Assembly (NCBI RefSeq): GCF_009738185.1
Contig: NZ_CP046509.1
Location: 1,801,501-1,865,500, forward strand
Origin: Erwinia sorbitola
GTDB taxonomy: Bacteria > Pseudomonadota > Gammaproteobacteria > Enterobacterales > Enterobacteriaceae
Reading direction: 5' to 3'
Length of the DNA: 64,000 nucleotides
Shown: positions 41,059 through 49,885 of the stretch, one piece after another
How positions within the stretch are numbered: the stretch's first letter is position 1
Layout of the letters: each line of letters opens with the position of its first letter
Translations under genes and position numbers: made by a program
Notes under the pieces: model-generated
Database searches by the model: none
Seen by the model: the letters and a program-made list of their open reading frames with translations, nothing else
What the model was told of the DNA's origin: nothing

Positions 41059-42528
41059 ATGCACAGTTTCGATCCCGATAAAATAACGTTACCGTCAGGA
41101 CACTTCATTAATGGTCAACATCTGACCGGTAAAGGCACAGCATTGACCGTTAATCGTCCTTCCGACGGTCTGCGAGCAGCGGAGCTGTTTGAAGCAGATG
41201 CGGCGCTGGTGGATGACGCAGTCACCAATGCTGACCGGGCGGTACGTGACAGCGGATGGTCGTCCTGCCCGCCACGCCAGCGCGGTGCCGTACTGAAACG
41301 CTGGGCGGATCTGATTGCCGCTGATCCGCTGCTGGCGCAGTTGGAATCACTTGGTTCAACCCGGCCTATTTATGATGTGGTAAATCACGAAATTCCCTTT
41401 ACCGCTGAAGCTATCCGTTTCTATGCCGAGTGCGCAGATAAATACAGCGGCGACGTGCTACCCACCCGTGACGCCAGCCTCGGCATGCTGGTGCCGGAAC
41501 CGTACGGTGTAATCGGCGCGATTACCCCGTGGAACTTCCCGCTGTCGATGGCTTCGTGGAAATGTGGCCCGGCGCTGGCGGCAGGAAATGCCGTGGTGCT
41601 GAAGCCTTCCGAACTCACTCCATTCTCTACCGTGCGTATGGCCGAACTGGCGATTCAGGCGGGCCTGCCTGCGGGCGTGCTGAATATCGTACAGGGCGGC
41701 GGGGCGGTGACCGGCAGTTCGCTGGTTGCCCATCCGCTGGTGCGCAAAGTCTCCTTCACCGGATCTACCGCGACCGGAGCGCGCATTATGAGCGATGCCG
41801 CATTTAACGGCATGAAGCCGGTCACGCTGGAGCTGGGCGGTAAAAGTCCGCAGCTGGTATTTGATGACTGCGGGGATATCGATGAAGTAGCCGGGCGTAT
41901 TCTGCGGGGTTTTACCGCCAACGGTGGTCAGGCCTGCGTGGCGGGCACCCGTCTGATTGTGCAACGCGGCGTTCACGATGCGCTGATAAGCAAACTGATA
42001 GAGCTTTGCCGGGGTTTCCGCGCTGGCGTCACCTGGCACGATAGCAGCCGCTATGCGCCGATGATTGACCGCCGTCAGGCTGAAAAAGTGGCGTCGGTGG
42101 TCAGCAGCGCACGTCAGCAGGGTGCTGAGGTACTGGTTGGCGGCGAGCGCTTTGCTGATACCGGCGAAGGTTATTTCTGGCAGCCAACGCTGCTTGCCGT
42201 AAACGGCAGCGATAACCCGGCGGTACAGGAAGAGATCTTCGGCCCGGTACTCACCGTGCAGATCTTTGACGACGAAGCGCAAGGTCTGGCGCTCGCCTCC
42301 CATCCAACCTACGGCCTGTGCGCCGGGGTACATACCAAAAATATCGACCGTGCCCTGCGTGCGATGCGCGGTATTGCTGCCGGAACGGTGTGGATCAACC
42401 GTTATGGCCGCTCCGGTGACTTTATTATTCCTACCGGTGGCTTCCACGGCTCCGGCATCGGTAAAGACCTCGGGCGTCAGGCCTTCGAGGCCTGCCAGCG
42501 CTATAAAAGCGTGCTGATCGACTTCTGA
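41059..42528 (+). CDS. NAD+-dependent aldehyde dehydrogenase (betaine-aldehyde / aminoaldehyde type)
   Basis: 489-residue aldehyde dehydrogenase. The ATG at 41059 (AAGG upstream) gives the family length; the open frame to 40870 runs through the sigma-54 promoter and is not coding. E258 (TLELGGKSP) and the nucleophile C293 (GGQACVAGTR) are present, with ITPWNFPLSMA at 155-165 and KPSELTP at 182-188. It resembles PuuC, BetB and aminobutyraldehyde dehydrogenases, so it likely oxidises the aldehyde made by one of the two FAD oxidoreductases of the operon. It is the first gene of a train of about ten genes with short gaps. Confidence 0.9.
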   Translation: MHSFDPDKITLPSGHFINGQHLTGKGTALTVNRPSDGLRAAELFEADAALVDDAVTNADRAVRDSGWSSCPPRQRGAVLKRWADLIAADPLLAQLESLGSTRPIYDVVNHEIPFTAEAIRFYAECADKYSGDVLPTRDASLGMLVPEPYGVIGAITPWNFPLSMASWKCGPALAAGNAVVLKPSELTPFSTVRMAELAIQAGLPAGVLNIVQGGGAVTGSSLVAHPLVRKVSFTGSTATGARIMSDAAFNGMKPVTLELGGKSPQLVFDDCGDIDEVAGRILRGFTANGGQACVAGTRLIVQRGVHDALISKLIELCRGFRAGVTWHDSSRYAPMIDRRQAEKVASVVSSARQQGAEVLVGGERFADTGEGYFWQPTLLAVNGSDNPAVQEEIFGPVLTVQIFDDEAQGLALASHPTYGLCAGVHTKNIDRALRAMRGIAAGTVWINRYGRSGDFIIPTGGFHGSGIGKDLGRQAFEACQRYKSVLIDF

Positions 42529-42571
42529 CACCTGTTTTCATCCTTCAACCGAACTCTGTAGAGGTAGCGTA

Positions 42572-43240
42572 ATGGCTGTGTTTAAACCGAAATACATCAC
42601 CTTCGATTGCTACGGCACGCTGATCAACTTCGATATGGCCGGTGCCGCCGCCGCCATCTTCGCCGATCGCATCAGCCCGGAAAAAATGGTGGCGTTTACC
42701 ACTGATTTCTCAAATTACCGCATGGATGAAGTGCTGGGCGCCTTCAAGCTCTACCCGCAGGTGGTGGCGAATGCGCTCTATCGCACCTGTAACAAATGGG
42801 GCGTGGAGTGTACGGATCGGGATTGCGCAGAAGTGATGACCGCCTGCGCTACCTGGGGGCCTCATCCGGATGTTCCTGCCGGGCTGGCGGTTGTGGCGAA
42901 AGAGTTCCCGCTGGTGCTGCTGACCAACTCCACCGATGAGCTGATCAAAAACCATATTCCACGCCTCGGCGCGCCGATTCATATGACCATTACCGCGGAA
43001 GAGGTGGGTGCCTATAAGCCGCAGATGAAAGGTTTTGAGTACATGCTGAACAAGCTTAACTGCGGGCCGGAAGAGATTCTGCACGTCTCCAGCAGCCTGC
43101 GTTATGACCTGATGACTGCTTATGACCTCGGCATCAAAAACAAAGTGTTCGTCAATCGCGGCCACGGCCCGGGTAACCCGGCCTATGAATACACTGAAAT
43201 CAAAGATATCGGTGGTCTTCCGGGCGTGGTTGGGCTGTAA
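42572..43240 (+). CDS. HAD-superfamily hydrolase, haloacid dehalogenase type II-like
   Basis: 222-residue HAD hydrolase with the catalytic aspartate D12 in ITFDCYGTLINF, the second motif LLTNSTDE and the lysine-containing third block GAYKPQMKGFEYML (about 148-160), then HVSSSLRYDLMTAYDLGIK. The single residue pattern D-x-Y-G-T is that of type II 2-haloacid dehalogenases, but many such proteins are phosphatases or have unknown substrates. GAGGT precedes the ATG. It lies 43 bp after the ALDH gene and 19 bp before an FAD oxidoreductase. Its place in an amine operon is unexplained; genes for such proteins sit in a similar position in some proteobacterial amine clusters. Confidence 0.85.
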   Translation: MAVFKPKYITFDCYGTLINFDMAGAAAAIFADRISPEKMVAFTTDFSNYRMDEVLGAFKLYPQVVANALYRTCNKWGVECTDRDCAEVMTACATWGPHPDVPAGLAVVAKEFPLVLLTNSTDELIKNHIPRLGAPIHMTITAEEVGAYKPQMKGFEYMLNKLNCGPEEILHVSSSLRYDLMTAYDLGIKNKVFVNRGHGPGNPAYEYTEIKDIGGLPGVVGL

Positions 43241-43259
43241 GCCTAAGAGGAGCAGGGCA

Positions 43260-44537
43260 ATGAAACTGGAATCATTCTGGCAGGCAACAGCACCCGCGTT
43301 TACTGGTGCAGCAACGGGCGACCTGCCAGCCACTGCCGATGTGGTGGTGATTGGCGGCGGCTTTACCGGTATCTCAGCGGCACTCAACCTCGCCCGCAGC
43401 GGCGTGAAAGTGGTGGTGCTGGAAGCCGGTGAGGTAATGAGCCAGGCCTCCGGCCGCAATGGCGGACACTGCAATACCGGTGTGGCGCAGAACTTTGCAG
43501 CAATGGTGGAGAGCCTGGGAGTGGAGCAAGCCACTCGCTATTACCGGGCCTTTGCCGATGCAGTGGACTATGTGCAAAGCGTGGTGGCAGCAGAAGAGAT
43601 CGACTGTGATTTTCGCCGCTGCGGCAAGCTGAAGCTGGCAAGTAAAGCTTCGCATCTGCCATCGCTGGTGGCGGCGTGCGAAATGATGAAACGCCACGTT
43701 GACCCGGATGTTGAGATCCTGAGTGCCGACGAAGTGAAACGCGAAATCGACTCCCCGCAGTTCCACGGTGCGCTGTTACAGCGTCATGGCGGGCAGATGC
43801 ATATGGGTAAATTTGGCGTCGGCCTGGCAGAGGCAGCGGCCCGCGCCGGGGCAGCGATTTATCCGCACAGCAAGGTGACCGGACTGACGCGCCTTAACGG
43901 CTACCGTCATCGTGTCAGTACTGCGAAGGGCGATATTGTGGCGGAAAAAGTGCTGATGGCGACCGGCTGCTCGAACGTCGGCCCGTTTGACTGGTTCCAG
44001 CGCCGCATTATTCCGGTGGGCAGTTTTGTGGTGGTCACTGCGCCCCTTGAAGAGAGCCTGTTACATCGGTTACTGCCGGGCGATCGTACTTATGTCACCT
44101 CGCTCAACCTGGGCAACTACATGCGTACCACCGCCGATCGTCGCCTGGTGTTTGGTGGCCGTGCTCGCTTCGCTATCAGCAGCCCGACGTCAGATGCCAA
44201 AAGTGGCGAGGTGTTAAAAGCCGGGATGCAGGCGATGTTTCCTGCGCTGGGAAATGTTGCCATCGATTACTGCTGGGGTGGACTGGTGGATATGACCGCC
44301 GATCGTCTGCCTCATGCGGGTGAACAGGATGGGGTGTTCTATTCGCTGGGTTACAGCGGGCACGGCACCCAGATGTCCGTATGGATGGGCAGGGTCATGG
44401 CCGACCTGATAGCAGAAAAAAATAACGACAACCCTTGGCAGCGCAACAGCTGGCCAGCGGTTCCCGGCTACTTCGGCAAGCCGTGGTTCCTGCCGGTGGC
44501 GGGCCTGTATTACAAAGCCAAAGATAAGTTTTCCTGA
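43260..44537 (+). CDS. FAD-dependent amine oxidoreductase, PuuB/OrdL-like
   Basis: 425-residue DAO-type flavoprotein. ATG at 43260 (AGGAG upstream) is used; the frame extends into the HAD gene only by chance. The FAD-binding Rossmann motif is VVVIGGGFTGISAALNLA (about 28-45), followed by SQASGRNGGHCNTG, the pattern of gamma-glutamylputrescine oxidoreductase and related secondary amine oxidases. The C-terminal part has CWGGLVDMTADRLPH and YSLGYSGHGTQMSVWMG, which complete the FAD site. It would oxidise a primary or secondary amine to an imine or aldehyde, feeding the ALDH upstream. A TTCG-to-TAA gap of about 58 bp follows to the transporter genes. Confidence 0.88.
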   Translation: MKLESFWQATAPAFTGAATGDLPATADVVVIGGGFTGISAALNLARSGVKVVVLEAGEVMSQASGRNGGHCNTGVAQNFAAMVESLGVEQATRYYRAFADAVDYVQSVVAAEEIDCDFRRCGKLKLASKASHLPSLVAACEMMKRHVDPDVEILSADEVKREIDSPQFHGALLQRHGGQMHMGKFGVGLAEAAARAGAAIYPHSKVTGLTRLNGYRHRVSTAKGDIVAEKVLMATGCSNVGPFDWFQRRIIPVGSFVVVTAPLEESLLHRLLPGDRTYVTSLNLGNYMRTTADRRLVFGGRARFAISSPTSDAKSGEVLKAGMQAMFPALGNVAIDYCWGGLVDMTADRLPHAGEQDGVFYSLGYSGHGTQMSVWMGRVMADLIAEKNNDNPWQRNSWPAVPGYFGKPWFLPVAGLYYKAKDKFS

Positions 44538-44595
44538 ATTAACAACATATCCCACCAGGGTATTCGTCACTAATAACGATTTCGAGGGTGTGCAA

Positions 44596-46200
44596 ATGAG
44601 TAAATTTCGCAAAGAATTTAGCCGTGTTAACCCGAATTTGACCCAGGCGATTACGGATGTTGCTATCTCACGGCGCGGCATGATTAAGCTGCTGTCCGCA
44701 GGTGTGGTGATGAGCACCGGTCTGATTGGCTTCCCGGAGTTCAGCTTTGCCGCTGAAACCCCGGTAAAAGGCGGCAAACTGCGAGCGGCTGTCGCTAATG
44801 CCTCCGCCAGCGATACCCTTGACCCCGCCAAAGGGAGTAACAGCGGTGACTACTGCCGCCAGTTTATGTTCTACAGCGGGCTGACCGAGTTGGATAAAGA
44901 TCTGAAGGCGCAGCCAGCGCTGGCAGAATCGATTAGCAGCACTGACGGCCTGAACTGGCAGGTGAAGCTGCGCACGGGTATCACCTTCCATGATGGTAAA
45001 GCGCTGACCGCTGACGATGTGGTTTACTCCCTCAGCCGCCATAAAGATCCGGCGGTGGCCTCAACGGTAATTACCCTCGCCAGCCAGATGAAAGAGATCA
45101 AGGCGACCAGCCCGTCTGAAGTGCAGATTACTCTGGAGCAGCCGAACTTTGACCTGCCGTCGATTCTGGCGACCAGTTCATTCCTGATTGTGCAGGACGG
45201 CACCAAAGACTTCAGTAAAGCTATCGGTACCGGGCCGTTTGTACTGACCTCATTCCAGCCGGGTGTCCGCACCGTTGGCAGCAAAAACAAAAATTACTAC
45301 AAGCCGGGCCTGCCTCATCTCGACGAAGTGGAACTGATGGGGGTGACCGACCCGGCTGCCCGCGTCAACGCCCTGATGTCCGGCGATCTGCATATGGTTT
45401 CCACCCTGTCGGCAAATGATGTGAAACGCCTGCGTCAGAACGGCCAGTTCAACATCCTTGAGAGTAAGTCCGGGATGTACAGCGATCTGATTATCCGTAC
45501 CGACCGCACGCCAGGCAGCAATCCTGACTTCGTGCTGGCGATGAAGTATCTGCAACCGCGTGAAATGATTGTAAAAACCGTGCTGCAAGGTTTTGGTGAC
45601 ATTGGTAACGACACCCCGGTTCCGCCGTGGCACCCGATGTTTAACAAAGATCTGCCGCAGCGCCCGCTGGATCTTGATAAAGCTAAATTCCACCTGAAGA
45701 AAGCCAATATGGTTGGTGCGAAAGTGGAAATTATTACTACCCCGAATATCGAAGGGGCAGTGGAAGGCGGCCAGCTGTTGCAGCAGATTGCCCGCTCCGC
45801 CGGTCTGAATGTGGCGGTGCGCCGCGTGCCGTATGACGGCTACTGGTCAGCGCACTGGATGAAAGATCCGATTGGCTACGGTTCCGTTAACCCGCGTCCG
45901 ACGCTGGATATGCTCTTCTCACAATTTTACTTCTCCTCTGCGCCGTGGAACGAATCGGGGTGGAAAAATGCGCAGTTTGACCAGCTGGTCACCGCTGCAC
46001 GCGGAGAAAGCGACCAGGGCAAGCGCAAACAGATGTATGGCGATATGCAGAAGCTGGTGTACGACAACTGCGGCACGCTAATCCCGGCCTTTATCAGCTC
46101 GATGGATGGCTGTAGCAATAAAGTGAAAGGGGTTGAGGCGATGCCGTCAGGCATGATGATGGGCTATCGCTTCCATGAATATGCCTGGCTGACGTCGTAA
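44596..46200 (+). CDS. Periplasmic binding protein of Dpp/Opp-type ABC transporter (family 5)
   Basis: 534-residue solute-binding protein of the SBP_bac_5 family. It begins MSKFRKEFSRVNPN and has a twin-arginine-like export signal: SRRGMIK (about 27-33), a hydrophobic stretch LLSAGVVMSTGLIGFP and cleavage near SFAAE (about 52). Thus it may be exported folded by Tat. The start at 44596 is used rather than the GTG six bases upstream. The body has TLDPAKGSNSGDY, the GLNWQVKLRTGITFHDGKALTADDVVYSL block (in part) and a C-terminal GMMMGYRFHEYAWL. It belongs to the peptide/opine/nickel class; the ligand is unknown but the surrounding enzymes suggest an N-acylated amine or amino acid derivative. Confidence 0.9.
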   Translation: MSKFRKEFSRVNPNLTQAITDVAISRRGMIKLLSAGVVMSTGLIGFPEFSFAAETPVKGGKLRAAVANASASDTLDPAKGSNSGDYCRQFMFYSGLTELDKDLKAQPALAESISSTDGLNWQVKLRTGITFHDGKALTADDVVYSLSRHKDPAVASTVITLASQMKEIKATSPSEVQITLEQPNFDLPSILATSSFLIVQDGTKDFSKAIGTGPFVLTSFQPGVRTVGSKNKNYYKPGLPHLDEVELMGVTDPAARVNALMSGDLHMVSTLSANDVKRLRQNGQFNILESKSGMYSDLIIRTDRTPGSNPDFVLAMKYLQPREMIVKTVLQGFGDIGNDTPVPPWHPMFNKDLPQRPLDLDKAKFHLKKANMVGAKVEIITTPNIEGAVEGGQLLQQIARSAGLNVAVRRVPYDGYWSAHWMKDPIGYGSVNPRPTLDMLFSQFYFSSAPWNESGWKNAQFDQLVTAARGESDQGKRKQMYGDMQKLVYDNCGTLIPAFISSMDGCSNKVKGVEAMPSGMMMGYRFHEYAWLTS

Positions 46201-46229
46201 ATCTTTAACTGTGTACGAGGAGAATGGCG

Positions 46230-47183
46230 ATGAACAGGTACATTTTCACACTGATATTCCGGCGTATAGGGTCGGGTTTACTTACGCTTCTGATTGTCTC
46301 GGCGCTGGTGTTTTTTATTACCAGCATGCTGCCGGGCGATGCGGCGCAGATGATCCTCGGCCAGTCTGCAACGCCTGAAACGGTTGCGGCACTGCGCCAG
46401 CAGCTCGGTCTGGATCAGCCGCTGATAATGCGTTATTTCAGCTGGCTGGCCGGGATGTTTCAGGGTGACTTTGGCACCTCATTCGCCAGTAACCTACCGG
46501 TGACACAGCTGGTGGCGCAGCGTATCCCTGCCACGTTCCAGCTCGCCGTTACCACCACCCTGGTGTCGGTGCCGCTGGCGCTGTTTATTGGTATCACTGC
46601 TGCAATGAAACGCGGTTCGTTTCTCGACCGGGCGCTGGTAGTCAGTACCATGGCGGTTGTAGCCGTACCGGAATTTCTGGTTGCCACCGTGGCGGTGATT
46701 ATCTTTGCGGTGAAACTGCACTGGGTGCCTGCGATGTCGCTCGGTTCCACCCATCAGGATTTTCTCGGCTTCCTGCGTACCTTTGCACTGCCGGTCATGA
46801 CGCTCTGCTGTGTGGTGGTAGCGCAGATGGCGAGGATGACCCGCGCGGCCATCGTCAACCAGATGGATAGTCCGTATCTGGAGATGACCTTACTGAAAGG
46901 CGTATCGCCGCTGCGTGCCATGCTGCGCCATGCGCTGCCTAACGCTGTGGGGCCGATTGCCAATGCCATCTCACTCAGCCTCTCTTACCTGTTTGGTGGG
47001 GTGATAATTATCGAAAGTATCTTCAGCTATCCGGGCCTTGCCAGCCAGATGGTGGATGCGGTCAGCAACCGCGATCTGCCGGTGGTGCAGCTCTGCGTGA
47101 TGTTCTTCGCCGTCTGCTATCTGGTGCTGTTACTGGCGGCTGACATTCTGACTATCGCGTTCAATCCTAAGTGGAGGGGCTGA
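46230..47183 (+). CDS. ABC transporter permease, DppB type
   Basis: 317-residue inner-membrane permease. Two ATGs follow GAGGAG; the one at 46230 has the better 7-bp spacing. Six membrane segments are visible. N-terminal FTLIFRRIGSGLLTLLIVSA and LPGDAAQMILG are typical of DppB, as is the EAA loop around YLEMTLLKGVSPLRAMLRHALPNA (in part). The stop overlaps the next start (TGATG). It partners with the DppC-like permease downstream. Confidence 0.92.
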   Translation: MNRYIFTLIFRRIGSGLLTLLIVSALVFFITSMLPGDAAQMILGQSATPETVAALRQQLGLDQPLIMRYFSWLAGMFQGDFGTSFASNLPVTQLVAQRIPATFQLAVTTTLVSVPLALFIGITAAMKRGSFLDRALVVSTMAVVAVPEFLVATVAVIIFAVKLHWVPAMSLGSTHQDFLGFLRTFALPVMTLCCVVVAQMARMTRAAIVNQMDSPYLEMTLLKGVSPLRAMLRHALPNAVGPIANAISLSLSYLFGGVIIIESIFSYPGLASQMVDAVSNRDLPVVQLCVMFFAVCYLVLLLAADILTIAFNPKWRG

Positions 47184-48037
47184 TGAACACATTGACGCTG
47201 CCGTGGCGCTTCTTTCAATCTCTCACCGTCAGCGGCCGCATTGGCCTGCTGATTACCCTGTTCTGGATTTTTATGGCAGTGTTTGGCACTGCGCTGGCAC
47301 CACACAATCTGGAGGATATTGGCGGTGGCCCGCTGTTCGGTGACTTCAGTCGCGAGTTCTGGTTCGGGACTGACTATCTGGGACGGGACATTTTCAGCCG
47401 TATCCTGTTTGGGGCCCGTTACTCCATCGGGCTGGCGCTGAGTGCGGCGCTGCTGGCCAGCCTGGTCGGTACCCTGCTGGCGTTGCTGGCGGCGGTGGCC
47501 GGACGCTGGCTGGAGGAGGTGCTGGGGCGCATTAACGATGCAATGCTGGTACTGCCGGGTAAAATCCTTGCGCTGATGATCGTCGCGGTATTTGGCTCAT
47601 CGCTGCCGATGCTGATTATCACTGCCGTATTTACCTACTGGCCAGGGGCTTATCGCATCGCCTATGCCATGGCTTCCAGCCTGCGTTCAATGGACTATGT
47701 GCAGGCCTCGCGTCTGCGAGGTGAGAGCCGTCTCTACGTGGCCATTCACGATATTCTGCCGAATATGCTGCACCCGATGCTGACTGATTTCGGCCTGCGT
47801 TTTGTCTACATCGTGCTGCTGCTCAGTGGCCTGAGCTTCCTGGGTCTGGGGGTACAGCCGCCCTATGCCGACTGGGGAACGCTGGTACGTGAAAACTTAC
47901 AGGGGCTGTTCGATGGTTCGCCTGCGGTGCTGATGCCTGCGGTGGCGATTGCCAGCCTGACCATCGGTGCCAATCTGTTTATCGACAGTTTGCAGTCGAT
48001 GCGTTCCTTAACTGTGGTTGCTAAGGGGGTTGCATGA
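47183..48037 (+). CDS. ABC transporter permease, DppC type
   Basis: 284-residue permease. The ATG at 47183 overlaps the upstream stop codon, with GGAGGGG before it. It has the DppC-like N-terminal FWIFMAVFGTALAPHN and the segment FGTDYLGRDIFSRILFGARYS (in part), both diagnostic, and an EAA loop YVQASRLRGESRLYVAIHD. The C-terminal part carries SFLGLGVQPPYADWG, which is near-invariant in this class. It overlaps the ATPase gene by ATGA. Confidence 0.93.
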   Translation: MNTLTLPWRFFQSLTVSGRIGLLITLFWIFMAVFGTALAPHNLEDIGGGPLFGDFSREFWFGTDYLGRDIFSRILFGARYSIGLALSAALLASLVGTLLALLAAVAGRWLEEVLGRINDAMLVLPGKILALMIVAVFGSSLPMLIITAVFTYWPGAYRIAYAMASSLRSMDYVQASRLRGESRLYVAIHDILPNMLHPMLTDFGLRFVYIVLLLSGLSFLGLGVQPPYADWGTLVRENLQGLFDGSPAVLMPAVAIASLTIGANLFIDSLQSMRSLTVVAKGVA

Positions 48038-49698
48038 ATATTACGCCACATGCCTCAACGCCGATGGTCTCTGTCGACAATCTGCGTGTTACCGCGCATG
48101 CCGATGATGGCCGCGAGATCTCCCTGGTGTCCGATATCCACTTTACCGTGCAAAAAGGGGAGGTGCTGGCCCTGATTGGCGAGTCCGGCTCAGGCAAAAC
48201 CACCATTGCGCTGGCGCTGATGGGCTATGCCCGCCATGGCTGTAAAATCGCCGGAGGCACGGTGCATGTAGCGGGTACCAACGTTACATCACTGACCGCC
48301 TCGCAGCTGTGCCAGTTCCGCGGTAATAAAGTGGCCTATATTGCCCAGAGTGCCGCCGCTTCCTTTAACCCTGCAATGAAAATCATGGATCAGGTGGTGG
48401 AGCCCGTCGTCATTCACGGAGTAATGAGCCGCGCCGACGCTGAAACTAAAGCCATTGAGCTATTCCGCGAACTGGCGTTGCCGAACCCGGAAACAATCGG
48501 CGACCGTTATCCGCATCAGGTCTCTGGCGGCCAGCTTCAGCGGCTGATGACGGCGATGGCGCTGATTAGCGATCCGGAAGTGGTGATCCTCGACGAACCG
48601 ACCACGGCGCTCGATGTGACCACTCAGGTGGAAGTACTTAAAGCCTTCCGCCGCGTGGTACGCCAGCGTGGCACCACCGCTATCTACGTCAGCCATGATC
48701 TTGCGGTGGTGGCACAAATGGCTGATAAAATTCTGGTGCTGCTGAAGGGGGCGATTGCCGAGTACGGTACCACTGAGCAGCTGCTGCGTGCACCTCAGGC
48801 GGAATACAGTCATCTGCTGCTGGAAGCGGCAAAGCAGAAGACGCGCCCAAGCCCGTGGCAGGAGCAGGAAGAGAGCGTGCAGCCGCTGTTGCAGGTGCGC
48901 GACCTGTCCGCCGGATATGGCCCGCTGGACAGTAGCGGTCAGCCAAAAATTAAGATCCTCGAAGAGATTAATTTCAAGCTCTATCGTGGCCAGGCGATCG
49001 GCATTATCGGTGAGTCCGGTTCGGGTAAAACCACTCTGGCTCACGCCATCGCCGGTATAAATAAGCCGAGCGGCGGTCATATTCTGTTTAACGGTCACTA
49101 TATCGCCGGCGATATGCACCAGCGCCCGGAGAATGAGCTGCGCCGCATCCAGTATGTATTCCAGATGGCAGATACGGCGCTGAATCCGGCGCACAGCATT
49201 GAAACTATTCTTAAACGTCCGCTGAAGCTGTTCCATGGGCTGCGGGGTGCGGCTCTGGAAAGACGTATGCTGCAACTGCTTGACCTGGTTCGCCTGCCGC
49301 GTAGCGTACTGTGGCGTAAACCCTGGTCGCTCTCTGGCGGACAGAAACAGCGCGTTAACCTGGCGCGTGCGCTGGCGGCAGAACCGGATCTGATTCTTTG
49401 TGATGAGGTCACCTCGGCGCTGGATACCGTGGTAGCGGCGGCAGTACTGGATTTGATTACCGAACTGCGCCGCGAGCTGGGGCTGTCGGTGCTGTTTATC
49501 AGTCATGATCTGCACGCCGTACGTTCGGTCTGCGATGAAATTATCGTGGTAAAAAATGGCCGTATGGTCACCCAGGTGGCGCGTGCCGATTACGATAAAC
49601 CATCGACCGAGCTTTATTATGAGCGGCTGAAAAGGGCGGTGCCGGAGCTGCGCCAGGGTTGGCTTGATGAGCACGAAGAGAGCGATATCGCGCTGTGA
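48034..49698 (+). CDS. Fused Dpp-type ABC transporter ATPase (DppD-DppF in one chain)
   Basis: 554-residue protein with two complete nucleotide-binding domains, each normally a separate polypeptide. Domain one: Walker A GESGSGKTT near residue 50, signature SGGQLQR near 166, Walker B VVILDEPTT. Domain two: Walker A GESGSGKTT near 327, signature LSGGQKQR near 432, and Walker B LILCDEVTSALD. A linker of about 25 residues rich in Gln, Glu and Arg separates them. It drives import of the ligand of the family-5 binding protein. The start overlaps the DppC-like stop. After it comes a repeat-rich gap of 187 bp. Confidence 0.93.
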   Translation: MNITPHASTPMVSVDNLRVTAHADDGREISLVSDIHFTVQKGEVLALIGESGSGKTTIALALMGYARHGCKIAGGTVHVAGTNVTSLTASQLCQFRGNKVAYIAQSAAASFNPAMKIMDQVVEPVVIHGVMSRADAETKAIELFRELALPNPETIGDRYPHQVSGGQLQRLMTAMALISDPEVVILDEPTTALDVTTQVEVLKAFRRVVRQRGTTAIYVSHDLAVVAQMADKILVLLKGAIAEYGTTEQLLRAPQAEYSHLLLEAAKQKTRPSPWQEQEESVQPLLQVRDLSAGYGPLDSSGQPKIKILEEINFKLYRGQAIGIIGESGSGKTTLAHAIAGINKPSGGHILFNGHYIAGDMHQRPENELRRIQYVFQMADTALNPAHSIETILKRPLKLFHGLRGAALERRMLQLLDLVRLPRSVLWRKPWSLSGGQKQRVNLARALAAEPDLILCDEVTSALDTVVAAAVLDLITELRRELGLSVLFISHDLHAVRSVCDEIIVVKNGRMVTQVARADYDKPSTELYYERLKRAVPELRQGWLDEHEESDIAL

Positions 49699-49707
49699 TG
49701 CTGATGC

Positions 49708-49727
49708 GGGTCAGGCATGCCTGACCC
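49708..49727. repeat. REP-like palindrome 1
   Basis: Perfect 20-bp palindrome GGGTCAGGCATGCCTGACCC, 9 bp after the ATPase stop, followed by CCTACAAG. It shares the GGCATGCC core with another palindrome at 56240. Confidence 0.7.
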
Positions 49728-49760
49728 CTACAAGTGAGGGGACTGTTTTCAATGCCGGTG

Positions 49761-49798
49761 GCGACAGTCAGTGCCCGCAGCGACAGTCAGCGCCCGTG
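49761..49798 (+). repeat. Tandem 19-bp repeat
   Basis: GCGACAGTCAGTGCCCGCA and GCGACAGTCAGCGCCCGTG stand in tandem (16 of 19 bases equal). They lie between two REP-like palindromes in the gap within the amine operon. Confidence 0.7.
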
Positions 49799-49817
49799 GG
49801 GATATACAGCGCCGTAG

Positions 49818-49837
49818 GGGCGAGGCACGCCTCGCCC
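49818..49837. repeat. REP-like palindrome 2
   Basis: GGGCGAGGC-AC-GCCTCGCCC, with GTAGG before it. Closely similar in design to the element at 56281-56301 (GGGGCGTGGCACGTCGCGCCC). Confidence 0.7.
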
Positions 49838-49885
49838 GCAGCAGTAAGATGCCCGTAATTAACTATTCAAAAGGTAAGGAACAAC

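Noticed and set aside
41458..42531. 357-residue minus-strand frame inside the aldehyde dehydrogenase gene
   Set aside because: Antisense shadow of a gene with complete catalytic residues; no domain recognised.
48460..49674. 404-residue open frame on the minus strand inside the fused ATPase gene
   Set aside because: Lies wholly antisense to a gene with intact double ABC motifs; no family resemblance, no ribosome site. A by-product of high third-position GC.
49708..49837. CRISPR array
   Set aside because: The repeats are palindromic or a two-copy tandem without regular spacers; they fit REP-like elements.
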